59,108 nucleotides of DNA from positions 1 through 59,108 of the forward strand of contig NZ_NDHW01000189.1 in assembly GCF_002251945.1 (NCBI RefSeq), in the 5' to 3' direction. Numbering within the stretch: position 1 is the first letter of the stretch; each line of letters opens with the position of its first letter. This stretch comes from Pseudanabaena sp. SR411. GTDB lineage: Bacteria; Cyanobacteriota; Cyanobacteriia; Pseudanabaenales; Pseudanabaenaceae. The translations under genes and the position numbers were made by a program. The notes under the pieces were generated by a model that had not been told where the DNA came from, made no database searches, and saw only the letters and a list, made by a program, of their open reading frames with translations. Shown piece by piece: positions 17,902 to 26,311 of the stretch.

Positions 17902-18924
17902 CTATGAAAATAGCCATAACCAAATAGGTATGGTGAACAGTAAAAGAACTACACCAAAAGCTAAGGTTGTAACTGTTAAATCACGATCCAGATTATAGGC
18001 TTGGGCAATCACAAGGGTCGAGAAAGCTGGTGGCATTGCCATTTGTAAAACCATCGCCATCCGAGGTTCCCCCGTTACTCCAAAAAACATTAGCCCTGTA
18101 CCAACTACTAATGGAGTAAACAGCATCTTAATCGATAGGCAAGTTAAGGCTCTCTTGACATTGCGTAGCGTCTTTAATTGACTTAGCTGCATCCCAATCA
18201 TCACCAGTGACAAAGTTATAGTTGTCTCTGCGATCATACTCATGCTAGAGGTAACTAACGTAGGCAAGGGGAGAAATTTCATCCCCACACCAATCGGTAA
18301 GCTCCATAATGCGGGAGTCTTTGCCATCGATACAAATGGATTCGGCTGCTTCTGCCCACTAGACATACTGCCATAGCGACTAGCTAAAGCAATTCCGACA
18401 GAATAGGCGGCGATCGTTGAGCCAATCAAATCATAAAACAGCGCCCAAGCAAAATATTTTGGACCAACTAGAACTCTACTGACGGGATACCCCATAAAAG
18501 CGGTATTTCCTAAAGTCATGGCAAGTAAGAAACTTCCCTGAGTTGCCCCTGACCAAGAAGTTTCATGCTCTAAAGTTGCATCCACACTGGGATTTGCTTC
18601 CAGATTCTTTTCTCTAGCTGTAATCCCTCTCGATAACTTACTAAATCTTTCGTCACTTACACCGAGATCAATCCAAATCCAAGCTAGCCCTGCACCTACT
18701 AGAATTGCAACCCAAGCCGTAGTCGGCGCAATCACAATCCATCCTGATAGATCCGCTTGACGCAGAAAAGAAACAATACTGATGGGAACACCGACAAACA
18801 GTAAAGCTTTACCAAGATAAGTAGTGAAGATCTTGGGGAGGAGCTTTCCTAAGACATAGCCCAAGAGAGTCCATCCAATTAACCTCACGTAAAGTATAAC
18901 GAGAGGATTTTCTAACGTGAGCAT
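17902..18924 (-). CDS. AEC (auxin efflux carrier) family transporter
   Basis: A 340-residue inner-membrane carrier with about ten hydrophobic helices in two inverted halves; the first is ILYVRLIGWTLLGYVLGKLL and the last GVVLLLFTIPIWLWL. Family features include the LGNTAFMGYPV segment and the second-half MAMPPAFSTLVIAQAYNLD, where unwound helices form the ligand site. AEC carriers in bacteria move small carboxylates such as malate or malonate. It follows the SDR gene by 200 bp, with a 102-bp MITE between, on the strand of the surrounding metabolic genes. Confidence 0.88.
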   Translation of the reverse strand: MLTLENPLVILYVRLIGWTLLGYVLGKLLPKIFTTYLGKALLFVGVPISIVSFLRQADLSGWIVIAPTTAWVAILVGAGLAWIWIDLGVSDERFSKLSRGITAREKNLEANPSVDATLEHETSWSGATQGSFLLAMTLGNTAFMGYPVSRVLVGPKYFAWALFYDLIGSTIAAYSVGIALASRYGSMSSGQKQPNPFVSMAKTPALWSLPIGVGMKFLPLPTLVTSSMSMIAETTITLSLVMIGMQLSQLKTLRNVKRALTCLSIKMLFTPLVVGTGLMFFGVTGEPRMAMVLQMAMPPAFSTLVIAQAYNLDRDLTVTTLAFGVVLLLFTIPIWLWLFS

Positions 18925-18983
18925 AAAATTTCAACCATAGGAACTAAGTATGAAAGTTGAGAAAGAAATTACAGTATTTGTTA

Positions 18984-19085
18984 TACCAAAACACAAAATG
19001 GCTACGCCATTTTGTGTTTTTAAAACCCTTACTAGGTTTGGTTTTTAATTCATAAAAATGTGACTACACTTTTGTGAATTGGTAT
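18984..19085. mobile_element. MITE-like repeat, family B, full copy 1
   Basis: A 102-bp unit with ends TACCAA and TTGGTA. One half holds the triloop palindrome CACAAAATGGC-TAC-GCCATTTTGTG, the other a degenerate palindrome ending in GTGAATTGG. The same unit occurs inverted at 24227-24326, and half units at 34706, 50297 and 56463. No coding capacity. Confidence 0.8.
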
Positions 19086-19123
19086 TACTTGTTTGTTTCA
19101 AAAGCAATACAGATTACGTGTTA

Positions 19124-19885
19124 CTACAATTGTCCTCCATTTACATCAACAATCGCACCTGTCATATAGCTAGATAGTTGTGATGCTAGAAATAGAATTA
19201 CATTTACCTGTTCTTCCATTGAGGCAATTCTACCCAGAGGAATGGAGTCGATCAACTTTTGTTCTGCTTCAGGTGGTAACGTCGCTGCTAGCATCGGTGT
19301 GTAAGTTTGGCTCGGACAAACCACATTAACATTAATTTGAAAAGGAGCTAGCTCGTAAGCAAGCTGTCTCGTAAAGCCAATTACTCCTGCTTTTGAGGTA
19401 ACGTAATGAATGCCTGACAATTTACTGCGAAAATGTCCTGCGATCGAGGAAACATTGATGATTTTGCCGCTTTGTTGTTGCTTCATGATCGGCACTACAT
19501 GTTTGCAACAGAGAAACTGACTCGTGAGATTTGTTGCCATAACTTTGTTCCAATCCTCAAGGGAAATATCCTCAATCTTGGCAACTTGGTTAATGGCAGC
19601 ATTATTGATCAAGATATCAATCTGTCCATAGGTCTGGAAGACTGTGGCGATCGCCTGTTTAACTTGATCTTCGTCAGAAACATCACAGGGGAGCGACAAT
19701 GCGGATTTACCCGTTGCATTTAGTTCTGAAGCGATCGCCTCTGCACCACTACGCGAGATAAACACAGTATGCGCTCCGTAATTAGCGATCGCCTCAGCCA
19801 CAGCCTGACCGATACCACTACTTGCCCCAGTAACAACTGCAACTTTTCCCTTAAAATCATGGGGAAATTCATGGGGTTTAGTCAT
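19124..19885 (-). CDS. Short-chain dehydrogenase/reductase
   Basis: A 253-residue classical SDR when started at the ATG at 19885 (an upstream TTG at 19897 is possible). The cofactor motif is VTGASSGIGQAVAEAI, with NNAAIN later. The catalytic tetrad is Asn (about 116), Ser in INVSSIAGH, and Tyr/Lys in YVTSKAGVIGFTRQLA. It resembles FabG and sugar-acid dehydrogenases such as KduD, so an NAD(P)-dependent alcohol/ketone conversion is expected; the substrate is not determined. It lies between a cupin gene and an AEC carrier on the same strand. Confidence 0.9.
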   Translation of the reverse strand: MTKPHEFPHDFKGKVAVVTGASSGIGQAVAEAIANYGAHTVFISRSGAEAIASELNATGKSALSLPCDVSDEDQVKQAIATVFQTYGQIDILINNAAINQVAKIEDISLEDWNKVMATNLTSQFLCCKHVVPIMKQQQSGKIINVSSIAGHFRSKLSGIHYVTSKAGVIGFTRQLAYELAPFQINVNVVCPSQTYTPMLAATLPPEAEQKLIDSIPLGRIASMEEQVNVILFLASQLSSYMTGAIVDVNGGQL

Positions 19886-19916
19886 AAGCTGAATCAACTA
19901 ATTTAAATGTTTTTTG

Positions 19917-19955
19917 AGCAATGAAGTGCCGCGCTATGCGCGGCACTTCATTGCT
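19917..19955. terminator. Triloop palindrome between cupin and SDR genes
   Basis: Perfect 18-base arms (AGCAATGAAGTGCCGCGC) around a TAT loop. It is 3 bases past the cupin stop (19959) and 31 bases before the SDR start, and could reduce read-through within the block. Confidence 0.8.
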
Positions 19956-19958
19956 TAT

Positions 19959-20408
19959 TTAGTTTTCAATAAAAACGTGATCTTCCACAAAGATATGATT
20001 TACATCAGGTTTGCCGATCGCCAAACGAATTGAAGGTTTATCGCCAACAACACGAATATTATGGATTACCTTGCGCGGTACAAAAATGATGTCGTCCTTA
20101 GTAGCACGGTAAGCTCCATGTCCCTCCACATCCCACTCTAGTTCGCCTTCCATTACTACCCACCACTCATCTTCGTTGGCATGATAGTGAGTACGATTAC
20201 TTTCACCAGGTTTCTGACAAATCATGACCGCACTCATCATGTCAGTATAAATAAGACGTACTGACCAAGATGGTTCACCCATCTCTTTTTTGATGTCTTC
20301 TAAACGATTGAAAATACGATTAATGCTGTCATGGGTATTCGCTTTGGCAACACCATCATCTTTCATTACCGTAGCAAGGTCGCGGTCTTGTTTAGCGATC
20401 GTGGTCAT
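19959..20408 (-). CDS. Cupin-domain protein
   Basis: A 149-residue protein when started at the ATG at 20408 (MTTIAKQDRD); the longer frame to 20447 enters a palindrome. The cupin motif 1 is NRTHYHANEDEWWVVMEGEL, with His, His and Glu in the usual metal pattern, and motif 2 is KDDIIFVPRKVIHNIRVVG. The N-terminal part has an amphipathic helix rich in charged residues. This fold serves isomerases and dioxygenases; its place before SDR, carrier and dehydrogenase genes hints at a role in the same catabolic pathway. Confidence 0.85.
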   Translation of the reverse strand: MTTIAKQDRDLATVMKDDGVAKANTHDSINRIFNRLEDIKKEMGEPSWSVRLIYTDMMSAVMICQKPGESNRTHYHANEDEWWVVMEGELEWDVEGHGAYRATKDDIIFVPRKVIHNIRVVGDKPSIRLAIGKPDVNHIFVEDHVFIEN

Positions 20409-20446
20409 AGCTAAAGTACTCCATTGAAGTTTTATGTAAATTATCA

Positions 20447-20489
20447 TAATAAAGATAAAGGCACGCTAAGCGTGCCTTTATCTTTATTA
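20447..20489. terminator. Triloop palindrome at the end of the porin gene
   Basis: Perfect 20-base arms (TAATAAAGATAAAGGCACGC) around a TAA loop. The porin stop codon (20487-20489) lies in the right arm. It probably ends porin transcripts before the cupin gene. Confidence 0.8.
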
Positions 20490-22124
20490 GAACGTGAACG
20501 TTGTGCGAATTACACCAACAGTTGCGGTTGGATTACCACTAGCACCTTCAGGATTAAACACCCAAAAAACACCAGGAGTAATACTGATATTCTTGCTGAC
20601 TCGATAGCGATAGAAAAGCTCTAAATGATAAGGAGTCGAATCAATAGCTCTACCATTAGATGTGCCAAAGGAAGCAAGTCCACCTACGGAACTACGTTTA
20701 ATTGGCTGACCGAATAAAACGCTTGCGGCACTTCCTTCACTAAATAAATCATTGAAGGTCAAACCTGCAATCCAACTTGTAAAGGTTGTGGAAGCTGTAT
20801 TATTGACTGAATCTGCAAATATCCATGTTCCCCAAGTATGGAAAGAGATTTTCGGCGTGATTTTCCAAGCCAAGTTTCCACCAATTGAATTAGCTCTCAA
20901 AGAGGTGACTCCAGTCGCACTTATAGACTCGGTGCTCACTAAACCCGTACTTAAAGAGTTACCTTGATGATAAGTATTAGCATAGGTAATAGAAGCATCA
21001 AGATTCTCAGTAGGCTTGAACAAAAGCTGAACTAGAGCAATGGTTGATCCACCAAATAAACCACCTTGTCCACCAGGTGAAGGCGAAGCTGCATTGGATG
21101 CACCGTAACCTGCTTGAATTTTGAATTGATCGGAAACCTTCCAATCAAAGGCAAATAGAGAAGATGTACCAGCAATCCGCATTAGGGGATCAAAGCGACC
21201 GAACCGAGAAATTGAACCTTGACCATTGCTAGCTACAGGTGAAAGTACGGTGAAGAATTCATCGGGGAAGCTGATTGGTGCAACGTAAAGAGTTACTTTA
21301 TTGTCAAAGACAGGGAATTTATAATCAAGAAGACTAAGTGCAAAAGAGTTGTCTGTTACAACTGCGCCAGGTCCAATTCTGACTGAGTTCGTTCCTAACA
21401 AAGTCGCAAGGCTACTTGAACCTACACTATTGCTAGCCGCAGCAAGGTTGTTACCAGTTTCCAAGCGAGTTCTGAGAGCATCTTTACCTGTAAAACTAGT
21501 GTTAAGAACAAGGCGAGTACGATTACCTAGGGTGACGTTGGATCTAGCATCGTTTGGTCCACCACTACCTGCGGTTGCCGAGAAGATGACTTCGCCAGTG
21601 AGTTTTGTCGTGGTGGAAAATTGTTGTGCTTCTAGCTTGGCAGTTTTGGCATCAAGGGCATCAACACGACCGCGTAAGGTAGCAAGTTCAGCCGCAAACT
21701 CTTCCTGTAACTTTTGTAGAGTAGCTAAGTCTTCTTTACTAACTTTGTCAGCTAGTCCTGCCGAGATGATTTCATTGATTTTGTCGAGGCAAGCATTCAA
21801 ACCTGCGGCAAATTCATAGCGGCTAGTAGATTGGTTGCCACGATAAGTACTATCTGGGTAGCCTGCAATACATCCATAGCGTTCAACGAGAGACTGCAAG
21901 GCAGTGAAAGCCCAGTCAGTTGGTCTTACATCACTGAGTTGAGATACTGATGTAACATTTTGTGCTTGAGTGGTTAAAGGGTCTAGCTGTATAGCTTTAT
22001 AAGTGTCAGGATTGTTAGACAATGTCGGTGTTTCTGCATGAGCCAGATTCGACGACATGGACAAAGCTGTTAAAAAAGACAGACAAGCTACAGTACGAGC
22101 AGAAGAACTTTTTACCTTAAACAT
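20487..22124 (-). CDS. SLH-domain iron uptake porin (OprB family)
   Basis: A 545-residue outer-membrane porin when started at the ATG at 22124 (MFKVKSSSARTVACLSFL); the open frame extends 38 codons upstream without a signal. A signal peptide is followed, after about 50 residues, by an SLH domain (VRPTDWAFTALQSLVERYGC to NACLDKI) that binds cell wall. A coiled-coil of about 60 residues (VSKEDLATLQKLQEEFAAEL) leads to the barrel, which ends in VIRTTFTF with the C-terminal Phe needed for BAM insertion. Cyanobacterial members pass inorganic ions including iron. It is the first gene of a long minus-strand block. Confidence 0.9.
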   Translation of the reverse strand: MFKVKSSSARTVACLSFLTALSMSSNLAHAETPTLSNNPDTYKAIQLDPLTTQAQNVTSVSQLSDVRPTDWAFTALQSLVERYGCIAGYPDSTYRGNQSTSRYEFAAGLNACLDKINEIISAGLADKVSKEDLATLQKLQEEFAAELATLRGRVDALDAKTAKLEAQQFSTTTKLTGEVIFSATAGSGGPNDARSNVTLGNRTRLVLNTSFTGKDALRTRLETGNNLAAASNSVGSSSLATLLGTNSVRIGPGAVVTDNSFALSLLDYKFPVFDNKVTLYVAPISFPDEFFTVLSPVASNGQGSISRFGRFDPLMRIAGTSSLFAFDWKVSDQFKIQAGYGASNAASPSPGGQGGLFGGSTIALVQLLFKPTENLDASITYANTYHQGNSLSTGLVSTESISATGVTSLRANSIGGNLAWKITPKISFHTWGTWIFADSVNNTASTTFTSWIAGLTFNDLFSEGSAASVLFGQPIKRSSVGGLASFGTSNGRAIDSTPYHLELFYRYRVSKNISITPGVFWVFNPEGASGNPTATVGVIRTTFTF

Positions 22125-22240
22125 CCTAAAGATCATCCTCTTGATACACCTAACATATAGGTTAAACTTCTTAGCCTTGGATGTCAAAGGCATATTTGGC
22201 TGATATTTTAAAGCAAATAAAAGAGAGTAATTTGCCATCT

Positions 22241-22435
22241 TTAATATTTGCTTAGGCTAGCTAATATAGTCTTGAGAGTCAGTTGATTGAGAGTATTTAG
22301 CTCTTGTTGAGGGTGACTAAGCAGACGAGATCGCATTTCATCATTCAATCCTTGAACATTGGTAAAATCTGCCCCTGCGATACTTTCAAATTTCTCAAAA
22401 TCCGCAGATGTATATAAATAGTTTGTAACTGAATA
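22241..22435 (-). pseudogene. Remnant reading frame, pentapeptide-repeat-like tail
   Basis: The minus strand is open from a stop at 22436-22438 to a stop at 22241-22243 without a usable start codon. It reads like a protein C-terminus: ADFEKFESIAGADFTNVQGL, then NDEMRSRLLSHPQQELNTLN. The A-D-F pattern resembles pentapeptide-repeat proteins. I read it as a decayed gene end. It occupies part of the 432-bp gap between the porin gene and the small membrane protein; the rest shows nothing I recognise. Confidence 0.45.
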
Positions 22436-22556
22436 TTACGAAAATACTGGCTAGCAAGAAGAATTATTGAGAACCATCAACGGGTTTGAGTGGCTGCTGT
22501 AGGCTAGCAATCATTAAGTATCAAAATTTTTTAATTTAACAGTCGGTATTTTCAAA

Positions 22557-22730
22557 ATGTACAATAAATCAACTAAAGATCCAGTAGTTGCCGCAGTTAC
22601 AGCAGGTTTAGGTGCAGGTGCAGTTGCTTGTTTTAGCGTCAGCCAAGGACAAAATGTTCTTGTCGCGATCGGTGTAACTGTTTTTGCTACCACAGTTGCT
22701 TTAATTGTTGATCGCTTGTTTTTTAACTAA
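22557..22730 (+). CDS. Small glycine/alanine-rich membrane protein
   Basis: A 57-residue frame from ATG 22557 to TAA 22728-22730. The N-terminal MYNKSTKDPVVAAV leads to two hydrophobic stretches, about 11-27 (AVTAGLGAGAVACFSVS) and 35-55 (LVAIGVTVFATTVALIVDRL), with a short polar turn SQGQN. No clear ribosome site is visible. The reading frame, the hairpin just after it and HIP1-containing codon use suggest a real gene, but the function is unknown. Confidence 0.55.
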   Translation: MYNKSTKDPVVAAVTAGLGAGAVACFSVSQGQNVLVAIGVTVFATTVALIVDRLFFN

Positions 22731-22747
22731 AATCAATACTCATGAAT

Positions 22748-22786
22748 AAAATAATAGAGGCGTGTTTTGCACGCCTCTATTATTTT
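22748..22786. terminator. Palindrome after the small membrane protein gene
   Basis: Arms AAAATAATAGAGGCGTG and complement with a TTT-type loop closed by a T-G pair, followed by T-rich sequence, 17 bases after the stop codon. Confidence 0.7.
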
Positions 22787-22824
22787 GAAATAGTGAATTT
22801 ATATCTATAGGGATAGCTGAAAAA

Positions 22825-23106
22825 TTGAGTACTGAACTTAAAAAATTTGTGATGTGGGGCAGCTATTGCGATAACGTTCTCGAAAAACGTGCGCCCTTTC
22901 GTCAAGCCCATCTTGATAACCTTAAGGCATTGCATGAGGCAGGGACATTGCTAACAGTTGGTCCTACTCAAGATGTGACCAAAGTCTTTGCTATATACGT
23001 CACGGCAGATATTGCCACAGCAAGGAATTTAGTAGAGTCAGATCCCTATTGGCAAAATGGTATTTGGACAGATTACGAAATCCATGAATGGATTCAGGTT
23101 TACTAA
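22825..23106 (+). CDS. YciI-like protein
   Basis: A 93-residue dimeric alpha/beta-barrel protein starting at TTG 22825. Family hallmarks are CDNVLEKRAPFRQAHLDNLKA with the conserved Arg/His pair and LLTVGPTQDV, then SDPYWQNGIWTDYEIHEW. YciI-type folds relate to muconolactone isomerase and to chloride-dependent dehydrochlorinases, but most members have unknown activity. The TTG start has no in-frame ATG alternative before the core fold. Its stop codon lies inside the shared palindrome 23102-23144. Confidence 0.85.
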   Translation: MSTELKKFVMWGSYCDNVLEKRAPFRQAHLDNLKALHEAGTLLTVGPTQDVTKVFAIYVTADIATARNLVESDPYWQNGIWTDYEIHEWIQVY

Positions 23107-23144
23107 AGAATAAAGGGACGCTTTGCGTCCCTTTATTCTTTAGT
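23102..23144. terminator. Bidirectional triloop palindrome holding two stop codons
   Basis: Perfect 20-base arms (ACTAAAGAATAAAGGGACGC) around a TTT loop. The plus-strand YciI stop (23104-23106) is in the left arm and the minus-strand AI-2E permease stop (23133-23135) in the right arm. Confidence 0.88.
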
Positions 23145-24200
23145 ATCAGGATCTTCATCATTGGTACGTGCCACAAAATGATTGAAAAGAATTCTGCTAG
23201 TACCTGCGATCGGTGGAGCAACGATCGCACCAACTACCCCAAAAAGCTCGGCTCCCACAATAATCGAAAGCAAAAGCTCAAAGGGATCGAGATTCAAATA
23301 AGGAGCGACTAGCCAAGGCTGAAGGATAAAGGCTTCAATTTGTTGGAGGGCAAAGCAAATAAATAGGGCGATCGCACCTCTATTAAAATCAACACCCCAT
23401 GCCGCGATAAAAATTGCGACTAGCGCCACTAGCCCACCGATATAAGGAATTAAATTGGAGATCGCCACTAATAGCCCCAAGGCTCCTGCGTAGGGGATTC
23501 CACAAATAGAGAGCGTTAAATATGTGCAGAAACCAAGCAAGCTAGATGTGCCAACTCGACCCACCACATAGGCTCCTAGACATCTCGTAATTGGGGGGAT
23601 AAGAATTTCAACCTGTTGGCGAATCTCCTTAGAAAAAGGACGTAAGCACCTTCGCACAAGACTATCAGAATTAATCACCATATAAGCAGCAATCAACATA
23701 CTGAGAATGCCAATCCCGATCGCATTCACTACTTGTAAGGTAAACACAAAAGTCTGACTAACAATATCCTTGCCAAGGTTTTGGGCTTGATCAATCAATG
23801 GCTGCGTTTGGAAAATGCGCCTGAGTTCATCTTGGCTAAAATTCAATAGCCCACCTTTAGGCAATTGAATCTGCTCTAACAAAGTTGGCAACTTAATAAA
23901 AAATTGACCAAGTTCTAAAATAATCTGCGGTGCTGGCGCGATCGCCAAAACGATCACTATTAATAAGAATAAATAGAGTGCTACCACCGCCCATACTCGA
24001 TTTAAGCCGATTTTCCAGCGATCGTATTTAAAGCGAAAACTCGTGATCTGCTCAACTATCGGGGTGATTGCCCCTGCTAAAAACATACTAGTCAGCAATA
24101 ACTGCACAGTCTGCTGCAACCGAAAGGCAAGATAAATTGCCACAGCGATTATTGCAATGCGTTTAAGATATTTGCTAAAAAAATTTTTGCCATTTAACAC
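23133..24200 (-). CDS. AI-2E family transporter (PerM/TqsA-like)
   Basis: A 355-residue membrane protein starting at GTG 24200. It has about eight helices: an N-terminal pair (about 13-45), one near 67-90, then a long amphipathic insert (about 95-150), and a C-terminal bundle with SNLIPYIGGLVALVAIFIAA and FGVVGAIVAPPIAGTSRIL, the family signatures. Substrates range from the signal AI-2 to ions or lipids, so transport of autoinducer is not implied. It converges with the YciI gene. Confidence 0.88.
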   Translation of the reverse strand: MLNGKNFFSKYLKRIAIIAVAIYLAFRLQQTVQLLLTSMFLAGAITPIVEQITSFRFKYDRWKIGLNRVWAVVALYLFLLIVIVLAIAPAPQIILELGQFFIKLPTLLEQIQLPKGGLLNFSQDELRRIFQTQPLIDQAQNLGKDIVSQTFVFTLQVVNAIGIGILSMLIAAYMVINSDSLVRRCLRPFSKEIRQQVEILIPPITRCLGAYVVGRVGTSSLLGFCTYLTLSICGIPYAGALGLLVAISNLIPYIGGLVALVAIFIAAWGVDFNRGAIALFICFALQQIEAFILQPWLVAPYLNLDPFELLLSIIVGAELFGVVGAIVAPPIAGTSRILFNHFVARTNDEDPDTKE

Positions 24201-24226
24201 AGTTTTTCATCTCTGACTGGCAGTTA

Positions 24227-24326
24227 TACCAATTCACCAAAATGTCGTCACACTTTGATGAATTAAAAACCAAACCCAGCAAGGGTTTTAAAAACACAAA
24301 ATGGTGTAGCCCTTTGTGTTTTGGTA
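24227..24326. mobile_element. MITE-like repeat, family B, full copy 2
   Basis: A 100-bp unit with ends TACCAA and TTGGTA, in the opposite orientation to the copy at 18984. It carries AAACCCAGCAAGGGTTTTAA next to a damaged hairpin (CACAAAATGGTGTAGCCCTTTGTG). It lies in the divergent gap between the AI-2E and ABC permease genes. Confidence 0.8.
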
Positions 24327-24406
24327 TTGTTAGGGATCGATCAAAGCTTCTTGTCGCCTCTAACTATAATTACCATAGCAAGCCACTCAATTACTAAAAA
24401 TTTCAC

Positions 24407-25186
24407 ATGAACTATGGGTATGAAGCGATCGCGATCGGGCGACGTATTTTATTAGAGCTATTTCGCACATATCGGACTTTGCTTTTATGGGTGATCTTTC
24501 CCATCTCAATGCTGTTACTCAATGGCTTCGTCTTGGCAGAAGGCTCAAAAATCACGGCGGCTGAATCCTTTAAACTAGCAGCTCCTGCAAGCTTAATCGG
24601 CTCAGCGCTGTTTTTTAGTTGTCTGGGCGGCACGATGTCCACGATTGTCTCCGAGCGAGAGAGCCTGACGATTAAGCGTTTATTAATTTCGCCGATCAAT
24701 GGAATTTCGTACTTTCTCGGTATCTTCTTTGCCTATGCAGCGATCGGGATTGGGCAGACTCTGATCATTTATACAGTGGCGGCTTTTTGGGAAGTACGTT
24801 TTAGTGGCTCGATCGCTTTGGGGATTTTCGTGATTTTGGCAAGCATTGGTTCCTATGTGGGCATGGGATTTGTAATTGCCACAAAATTTGCGCGGAAGGT
24901 CGAGGATGTTAATTCTTTGGTCGCAGGGGTAGGCGTACCATTATTAATTTTAGGTGGGGCATTTTTCCCAACCACTTTTTTATCAAAAGATTTACTCTTG
25001 ATTACCCAATTCAATCCTGTCTATCACATGAGCGAAGCATTTACGGCTCTCTCCACTGATAGCAAAACTCTCACCAGCCCAGACATGATCATACATTTTA
25101 GATTTTTGATAGGCTTCTTTATCGTGGCGATCGCCTCAGGTTGGCTGACCTATAAACGCATGTTGCAAAATGAAAGTCACCTATAA
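24407..25186 (+). CDS. ABC-2 type transporter permease
   Basis: A 259-residue inner-membrane permease with six predicted helices: about 21-41, 57-75, 98-128, 138-162, 172-190 and 228-248. Typical ABC-2 features are an amphipathic start before helix 1, the SERESLTIKRLLISPI coupling segment after helix 2, and VPLLILGGAFFP before the last periplasmic loop. ABC-2 permeases export drugs, lipids or polysaccharides with a separate ATPase; no ATPase gene is adjacent, so the partner is elsewhere. Confidence 0.87.
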   Translation: MNYGYEAIAIGRRILLELFRTYRTLLLWVIFPISMLLLNGFVLAEGSKITAAESFKLAAPASLIGSALFFSCLGGTMSTIVSERESLTIKRLLISPINGISYFLGIFFAYAAIGIGQTLIIYTVAAFWEVRFSGSIALGIFVILASIGSYVGMGFVIATKFARKVEDVNSLVAGVGVPLLILGGAFFPTTFLSKDLLLITQFNPVYHMSEAFTALSTDSKTLTSPDMIIHFRFLIGFFIVAIASGWLTYKRMLQNESHL

Positions 25187-25189
25187 AGC

Positions 25190-25226
25190 AAAAACAGAAA
25201 GAACGCATAGCGTTCTTTCTGTTTTT
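25190..25226. terminator. Triloop terminator after the ABC permease gene
   Basis: Perfect 17-base arms (AAAAACAGAAAGAACGC) around an ATA loop, with A and T runs at the ends, 3 bases after the stop codon. Confidence 0.85.
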
Positions 25227-25297
25227 CTGGCATTAAGTTGCTATATTAGGCACTTCAATAACTTAATCAGGCAATAAATCCTTTTTAAAAGCACTTT

Positions 25298-26242
25298 ATG
25301 CGTGAACTATATCCAGCGATCGAGCCATATATACAGGGAATGCTCGAAGTTTCCAACTTACACACCATTTATTTTGAAGAATCGGGCAATCCTCAAGGTA
25401 AGCCAGTAGTAATTTTGCATGGTGGTCCTGGAGGAGGTAGCCAACCACTGTATCGCCAGTATTTTCATCCCGACTTGTGGCGGATTGTCCAATTTGACCA
25501 ACGTGGCTGTGGTCGCAGTATTCCCCATGCTGAACTCACCGAAAACAACACATGGCATTTAGTCGAAGATATTGAAACTTTGCGAAACCATCTCAACATT
25601 AACGATTGGGTTGTATCTGGTGGTAGTTGGGGCAGCACCCTCGCTCTTGCCTATAGTGAAAAACACCCTGAATATTGCCAAGCCTTAATTTTGAGGGGCA
25701 TTTTTATGCTGCGGCGCAAAGAATTAGCGTGGTTTTATCAAGAGGGGGCAGGTTATTTTTTTCCTGAAGCTTGGGAACAATACGTTGAACTAATTCCCAC
25801 GGATGAACGTCACGATATGATCGCCGCTTACTATCGCCGCCTCACTAGTAATGATCATCATGTGCGATCGCAGGCAGCCCGTGCTTGGTCAGTTTGGGAA
25901 GCCAGTACTAGTAAGCTCATCCCTGACCTAGAACTAATAGCTCGCTTCGGCACAGAGGATTTCGCTGAAGCCTTTGCGAGACTAGAATGCCACTATTTTA
26001 TGAACAACGGCTTTTTCAAGTCAGAAAGGCAACTTCTAGAAAATATTGATCGCATTCGGCATATTCCCACAACTATTGTCCAAGGTCGTTATGATGTGGT
26101 CTGCCCCATGTTTACAGCTTGGGAATTACATCAAACCTTTCCCGAAGCTGAGTTTATTGTTGTGCCTGATGCAGGACACTCCATGACTGAGGTTGGCATT
26201 CGTAGCGCTTTAATTGAAGCGGGCGATCGCCTTGTCCAATAA
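25298..26242 (+). CDS. pip: Prolyl aminopeptidase
   Basis: A 314-residue cytosolic alpha/beta-hydrolase of peptidase family S33 that removes N-terminal proline. The oxyanion loop is HGGPGGG (41-47), the nucleophile Ser 110 is in the GGSWGS elbow, and the Asp (GRYDVVCP) and His (DAGHSM) complete the triad. The motif DQRGCGRS (67-74) is diagnostic of proline iminopeptidase. Length is as expected. It stands between hairpin-bounded genes and appears to be monocistronic. Confidence 0.94.
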   Translation: MRELYPAIEPYIQGMLEVSNLHTIYFEESGNPQGKPVVILHGGPGGGSQPLYRQYFHPDLWRIVQFDQRGCGRSIPHAELTENNTWHLVEDIETLRNHLNINDWVVSGGSWGSTLALAYSEKHPEYCQALILRGIFMLRRKELAWFYQEGAGYFFPEAWEQYVELIPTDERHDMIAAYYRRLTSNDHHVRSQAARAWSVWEASTSKLIPDLELIARFGTEDFAEAFARLECHYFMNNGFFKSERQLLENIDRIRHIPTTIVQGRYDVVCPMFTAWELHQTFPEAEFIVVPDAGHSMTEVGIRSALIEAGDRLVQ

Positions 26243-26311
26243 AAAGCCACCCCAAAACCTGATACGGGGCTAGTTTTAGCAGGTTAGGAATAAACACAAC
26301 TAACGAGTGAG

